From the NCBI GenBank assembly GCA_965369705.1, contig CBDURF010000031.1:1-26104 (forward strand): 26,104 nucleotides of DNA, written 5' to 3'. The notes below the pieces were generated by a model. That model was not told where the DNA came from and made no database searches. It saw only the letters and a program-made list of their open reading frames with translations. The stretch comes from JAGLCY01 sp965369705 (GTDB lineage Bacteria; Krumholzibacteriota; Krumholzibacteriia; LZORAL124-64-63). Made by a program: the position numbers and the translations under genes. This document shows, piece after piece, positions 22,170 to 26,104 of this stretch (its first letter is position 1; every line of letters starts with the position of its first letter).

Positions 22170-24007
22170 GACTTCTCCTCCAGCAATTTTTCAAAATAGG
22201 CCTTGAGCTCTCGCGCCTGGAAGGGTTTGCCCTTGACCTTGTTGTACTTCTCGAACCGGAATTCGGGATATTCGGCCTGCAGCACGTAGGCCAGTTGCCC
22301 CATGTTGAGCTCGGGCACGATGATCCGCTTGAATTTCCGGAAGATATCCGCCAGACCGTGAGGGAAGGGACGCAGGTGGCGCATGTGCATGTGCGTGACG
22401 GCCACGCCCTCCTTCTGCATCCTTTCCACGGCGGCGCGGGCGGCGCCGTAGCTCGAGCCCCAGGCCACGACCAGCAGGTCGCCCGAATCCGGGCCGTTGA
22501 GCGGTGGGGACGGGATCGTGTCGGCGATGCCGTTGATCTTGTTCAGGCGCAGCTCGACCATGAGCTGGTGGTTGTCCGGGTCGTGGCTGACCTTGCCCGT
22601 ATCGCTGTCTTTCTCCAGCCCGCCGATCCGGTGCGCCAGACCCGGCGTCCCGGGCTTGGCCCAGCCGCGGGCCAGCTTGGCGTCTCGTTTGTAGGGAGTG
22701 AAACCCTCGGGATCGGTCACGAACTGGACGGGGAACTTCTGCAGGTTTTCCATTTCCGGCAGCTTCCACGGCTCGGCGCCGTTGGCGATGTAGTTGTCAC
22801 TCAGCAGGATCACCGGGGTCATGTACTGCGTGGCGATCCGGCAGGCTTCCACGGCGCAGTCGAAAGCGTCCGCGGGGCAGGCGCAGGACAGCACCGGCAG
22901 GGGGGCTTCACTGTTGCGGCCGAACATGCTCTGCAGCAGGTCGGCCTGCTCCACCTTGGTCGGCAGACCTGTGGAAGGACCCGCGCGCTGCACGTTCACC
23001 ACCACCAACGGCAATTCGGTCATGACGGCCAAACCGATGGTCTCGGTCTTGAGCGCAAGGCCCGGCCCGCTGGTCGTTGTCATACCCAACCGCCCGGCAA
23101 AGGACGCGCCGAGGGCGGTGCAGACGCCGGCGATCTCATCCTCCATCTGGCAGGTGATCACGTCGTAGTTTTTCATCAGCGACATGTGCTGCAGGATATC
23201 CGTGGCCGGCGTGATGGGATACGAACCCAGGAAGGCCTTCAAACCCGCCATCTGGGCGCCCGCCGCCAGGCCGATGGCCAGGGCCTCGTTGCCCATGATG
23301 TTCCGATAGGTGCCCGGCTCCACGTTTTCAACCTTGGGCACTTGGTAACGGCCCTGGAACAGGCGCAACAGCTCGGCGTAATTGTAACCGGCCTTCAGGG
23401 CGCGGGAGTTGGCGTCCACCAGTTCGGGTTTCTTGGCGAATTTTACGTCGAGCCACTCGAGCGTCGGCTCGATGGGCCGGCTGAACAGCCAGTACATCAT
23501 GCCCAGGGTGTAGAAGTTCTTGCAGCGAAGAACGTCCTTTTTTCCCAGGGAAGTTCCCTCGAGAGCTTCGATGGTGCGCTGGTTGATGTCCTCTTCGATG
23601 ACCCGGAAACCGGAAAGGGTGCCGTCGGTCAGCGGGTTGCTGTCCAACTCGGCTTTCTGCAGGTCCTTGTCGGTGAAGGCGCCGGTGTTGACCAGGATGA
23701 TCCCGCCGGGCTGCAGATCCTTGTAGTTGGTGATCAGGGCGGCGGGGTTCATGGCCACCAGCACGCTCGGGGCGTCGCCGGGGGTGTAGATGTCGTGGGA
23801 GCTGAAATGGATCTGGTAGCCCGAAACCCCGGCCCGGGTTCCCGCCGGGGCGCGGATCTCGGATGGAAAATCAGGAAAGGTTGCCAGATCGTTCCCCACC
23901 TTGGCGGTGGTCTCGGTGAACTGCGTACCTGTCAACTGCATCCCGTCGCCGGAATCGCCGGCGAAGCGGATGGTGACATCATCCTGCCTGATGAGTTCGG
24001 AAGACAT
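22166..24007 (-). CDS. korA: 2-oxoacid:ferredoxin oxidoreductase fused gamma-alpha subunit
   Basis: Start ATG at 24007, with AGGAGG 13 bases upstream; this leaves the conserved gamma-domain opening VTIRFAGDSGDGMQ (11-24) close to the N-terminus, as in relatives. An earlier in-frame codon at 24085 would add an Arg/Pro-rich leader that looks non-coding. In the 613-residue product the gamma domain (about 1-190) binds CoA, and the alpha domain starts near 238 (GNEALAIGLAAG) with GSYPITPATD (261-270) for thiamine activation. This fused form is usual for KorA of Bacteria and Archaea with the two-subunit enzyme. korB follows with a 4-base overlap. It links the TCA cycle to ferredoxin, in the oxidative or the reductive direction. 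Confidence 0.94.
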   Translation of the reverse strand: MSSELIRQDDVTIRFAGDSGDGMQLTGTQFTETTAKVGNDLATFPDFPSEIRAPAGTRAGVSGYQIHFSSHDIYTPGDAPSVLVAMNPAALITNYKDLQPGGIILVNTGAFTDKDLQKAELDSNPLTDGTLSGFRVIEEDINQRTIEALEGTSLGKKDVLRCKNFYTLGMMYWLFSRPIEPTLEWLDVKFAKKPELVDANSRALKAGYNYAELLRLFQGRYQVPKVENVEPGTYRNIMGNEALAIGLAAGAQMAGLKAFLGSYPITPATDILQHMSLMKNYDVITCQMEDEIAGVCTALGASFAGRLGMTTTSGPGLALKTETIGLAVMTELPLVVVNVQRAGPSTGLPTKVEQADLLQSMFGRNSEAPLPVLSCACPADAFDCAVEACRIATQYMTPVILLSDNYIANGAEPWKLPEMENLQKFPVQFVTDPEGFTPYKRDAKLARGWAKPGTPGLAHRIGGLEKDSDTGKVSHDPDNHQLMVELRLNKINGIADTIPSPPLNGPDSGDLLVVAWGSSYGAARAAVERMQKEGVAVTHMHMRHLRPFPHGLADIFRKFKRIIVPELNMGQLAYVLQAEYPEFRFEKYNKVKGKPFQARELKAYFEKLLEEKS

Positions 24008-24250
24008 GACGTTCGGGTCGCCTCCTCGTCCTCGTTCCCACCGCCTCCGGGGCATGGCGGGTGAGGGAGTCGGGTAAATGGGCAATCCCGACCGCGAAAC
24101 AAGGCCGGGCGGGGTGGCTCGGGGCCTGAAAATCGCCCACGGGCCGCGTCACTGACGTATAGGTGGGAAAGGTATACTCGTGAATTCCCAAACGCCAGCA
24201 AATGCAGCGTGTAAAATTCAAAACCTGCGGGAAAATCCTCCCCGGAAATG

Positions 24251-26062
24251 CTAGGTTTCCAGACCCTCCAGTTCCTCCCACCGCTCGTAGCTCCGGACCA
24301 GCCCCGCCTTCACCACCTCCAACTCTTCCTTGGCGGCGACGATCCGGTCTCCCGCTTCCTGGTAGAAGGCGGGATCAGCCATCAGATCATGCAGCTCCGC
24401 TTGCCTGGCTTCCAACTCCTCGATCCGCGCGGGAAGGGATTCCAGTTCCCGACCTTCCTTCCAGGTGCGGCGGCGGGACTTGTCCGCGGGTTGCCTTCCC
24501 CGGGCCAGGCCGGAATCGCCTTTGTTTCTGTGCGGCTTCGACTTGCCCTGATGGTCCCCGACGCTCCGAGCCGTGCGGGCCCAATCCGAATAGCCACCCA
24601 CGGTCTCGGTGATACGACCCTGCCCCTCCAGGACCAGTGTGCTCGTGGTCACGTTGTCCAGGAACTCCCGGTCGTGACTGACAAGCAGCAGGGTCCCGTC
24701 GAAGTCCGCCACCAATTCCTCCAACAGCTCCACCGTCTCGAGGTCCAGGTCGTTCGTAGGTTCGTCCAGAACCAGCAGATTCGCCGGCCGGGTGAAAAGC
24801 CGGGCGAGAAGCAACCGGTTGCGCTCTCCCCCGGACAGATGGGAAATGGGAGCCTTGACCCGGTCCGGCGTGAACAGAAAATTCTTCAGATAGGTCACCG
24901 CGTGGATGGACCGACCGTTGAACAGGACCCGATCGTGTCCCTCGGTGACGTTTTCCAGCACGGTCCTGGTCTCGTCCAGCTGGTCCCGCTGCTGGTCGAA
25001 ATAGGCCACCTGCAGAGTGGAACCCTGTTCGACCACCCCTGACGCGGGCTGGAGATCCCCCAGCAACAGCCGCAGGAGCGTGGTTTTGCCGGAACCGTTG
25101 GGGCCGAGGATTCCGATCCGGTCGCCCCGCTGGATCAACGCGGAGAAATCCCGGACCATGGGCTTGTCGTCCCAAGAGAAAACCAGGTCGCGAACCCTAA
25201 CCACCAGCTTGCCTGAGCGGGCGGCATCCTGCAGGGAGAGGCGGACATGGCCCACCTGTTCCCGCCGCGCCAGGCGTTCCTTGCGCAGACGTTGAAGTTC
25301 GCGCACGCGGCCTTCGTTGCGGGTGCGCCGTTCACGAACCCCCTTGCGGATCCAGATCTCCTCCGCGGCCAGCTTGCGGTCGAATTCCGCGTTTTGCTCC
25401 TGCTCCACCCGCAGGGTCTCTTCACGGCGCCGCAGGAAGGTGTCGAAGTCGCAGGTCCAGTCCCGCAGCCGGCCCCGGTCCAGTTCGACGATTCTCCGCG
25501 CCAGGTTGCGCAGGAAGGCCCGGTCATGGGTCACGAAGACCAGGGTGCCGGGGAAACGGCGGAGATCCTCCTCCAGCCCCTTGATGGCATCGATGTCGAG
25601 GTGGTTGGTGGGCTCGTCAAGCAACAGGATGTCGGGTTGAATGACCATGGCCCTGGCCAGCAGCACCCGGCGCTTGTTGCCCGTGGACAGGGTGGCAAAA
25701 TCGGCGGCGGGATCCAAGGCCGCCCGGATGATCGCCCGATCAACCACGTGCCTGTGTTCCCAGTCCGGAGCCGGGATCCCCGCTGCGGCGAACCCGGTGG
25801 CCACAACCTCGAAAACCGTGCCGGAAACGTCAGAAGCGATCTCCTGGGCCAGCCTCCCCACCCGCAGACCCGACTGGCGGATGATTTCCCCGCGGTCCGG
25901 CTCCATGGTCCCGGCCAACAGCCGCAGCAAGGTCGATTTGCCCGCGCCGTTGCGGCCCAGCAGGCAAATACGCTCCCCTTTCTCGATGCGCAGATTCACA
26001 CTATCGAGAACCGGGGGACCGCCCAGGACGAGGGTCACGTTTTTCAGGTCGATGAGAGCCAT
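24251..26062 (-). CDS. uup: ABC-F family ATPase, Uup-like
   Basis: The 603-residue protein has two ATPase domains and no membrane segment, the ABC-F pattern. First domain: Walker A GRNGAGKS (36-43), signature LSTGN (125-129), Walker B LLLDE (146-150). Second domain: Walker A GPNGSGKT (319-326), signature LSGGE (409-413), Walker B LVLDE (430-434). The helical linker (about 215-275) is highly charged. A basic, Lys/Arg-rich tail (500-535) leads to a C-terminal coiled coil (about 540-600), which in Uup binds DNA or ribosomes. Members act on stalled ribosomes or branched DNA. The first signature, STGN in place of SGGQ/E, is unusual. The start ATG at 26062 has no strong ribosome-binding site. Confidence 0.9.
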   Translation of the reverse strand: MALIDLKNVTLVLGGPPVLDSVNLRIEKGERICLLGRNGAGKSTLLRLLAGTMEPDRGEIIRQSGLRVGRLAQEIASDVSGTVFEVVATGFAAAGIPAPDWEHRHVVDRAIIRAALDPAADFATLSTGNKRRVLLARAMVIQPDILLLDEPTNHLDIDAIKGLEEDLRRFPGTLVFVTHDRAFLRNLARRIVELDRGRLRDWTCDFDTFLRRREETLRVEQEQNAEFDRKLAAEEIWIRKGVRERRTRNEGRVRELQRLRKERLARREQVGHVRLSLQDAARSGKLVVRVRDLVFSWDDKPMVRDFSALIQRGDRIGILGPNGSGKTTLLRLLLGDLQPASGVVEQGSTLQVAYFDQQRDQLDETRTVLENVTEGHDRVLFNGRSIHAVTYLKNFLFTPDRVKAPISHLSGGERNRLLLARLFTRPANLLVLDEPTNDLDLETVELLEELVADFDGTLLLVSHDREFLDNVTTSTLVLEGQGRITETVGGYSDWARTARSVGDHQGKSKPHRNKGDSGLARGRQPADKSRRRTWKEGRELESLPARIEELEARQAELHDLMADPAFYQEAGDRIVAAKEELEVVKAGLVRSYERWEELEGLET

Positions 26063-26104
26063 GGTCCGGCTAATGAAGGCCCCGGGCCGCTCCGGCGCAA
26101 GGTG

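Noticed and set aside
22295..24064. 589-codon open frame on the + strand
   Set aside because: It lies opposite korA, whose motifs are unmistakable; the translation is rich in His, Gly and Gln typical of the antisense frame of a GC-rich gene.
24008..24250. korA promoter candidates (TATACC or TATACG hexamers)
   Set aside because: Neither has a convincing -35 partner on the minus strand; the region is left without a call.
1..26104. CRISPR array, tRNA/rRNA genes, insertion sequences, phage or defence genes
   Set aside because: No regular direct repeats, tRNA T-loop sequences, transposases, integrases or known defence domains were seen on either strand.

Overview
The window is GC-rich and densely coding. 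The content fits a Gram-negative (diderm) bacterium of a less-studied lineage: an outer-membrane beta-barrel candidate, lipoproteins with lipoboxes, a twin-arginine signal, a sigma-54 two-component system, an archaeal/eukaryote-like (type 3) prolyl-tRNA synthetase, ferredoxin-dependent 2-oxoacid oxidoreductase, PdxS/PdxT vitamin B6 synthesis and a Ser/Thr kinase fused to TolB-like and TPR regions. This mixture is common in FCB-group and neighbouring candidate phyla, but the phylum is an inference. Only the first gene (3' part of the kinase) and the GAF-PP2C phosphatase are on the + strand. No tRNA, rRNA, CRISPR array, insertion sequence or phage gene was seen.

Region 1-9,400: the truncated kinase converges on a minus-strand series. 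Read in the direction of transcription this is a small Tat-type lipoprotein with three HxH motifs, pdxS, pdxT, a lipoprotein of three Cys-paired Ig-like repeats, an exported protein of unknown function, acylphosphatase, a Cof-type HAD phosphatase, a PLP-dependent group II decarboxylase and a stand-alone DsbD-N-like domain protein. pdxST makes the cofactor used by the decarboxylase. Many spacings are only a few bases.

Region 9,465-11,890: proS and a zinc-ribbon methyltransferase, each with a candidate promoter. These two promoters share an unusual TTTCCT -35-like hexamer 17 bp from the -10.

Region 12,006-19,195: the most interesting part. An MBL-fold hydrolase, lipA, a membrane histidine kinase and an NtrC-family activator form a tightly packed minus-strand operon. 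After a 247-bp gap come a secreted all-helical protein built from four 79-80-residue repeats and a predicted outer-membrane barrel. The gap holds a near-consensus -24/-12 sigma-54 promoter aimed at the helical gene, with an inverted repeat about 150 bp upstream of the predicted start that could bind the activator. The parsimonious reading is a self-contained, apparently uncharacterised envelope-sensing module.

Region 19,196-19,792 is about 600 bp without a convincing gene. It separates the MBL operon from the divergent GAF-PP2C phosphatase and holds candidate promoters for both sides and overlapping palindromes. Region 21,080-26,104: a strong hairpin between convergent genes, then korB and korA (reading korA to korB, overlapping by 4 bp), a 243-bp gap with no firm signal, and a Uup-like ABC-F ATPase. 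The last 42 bases hold no recognisable feature.
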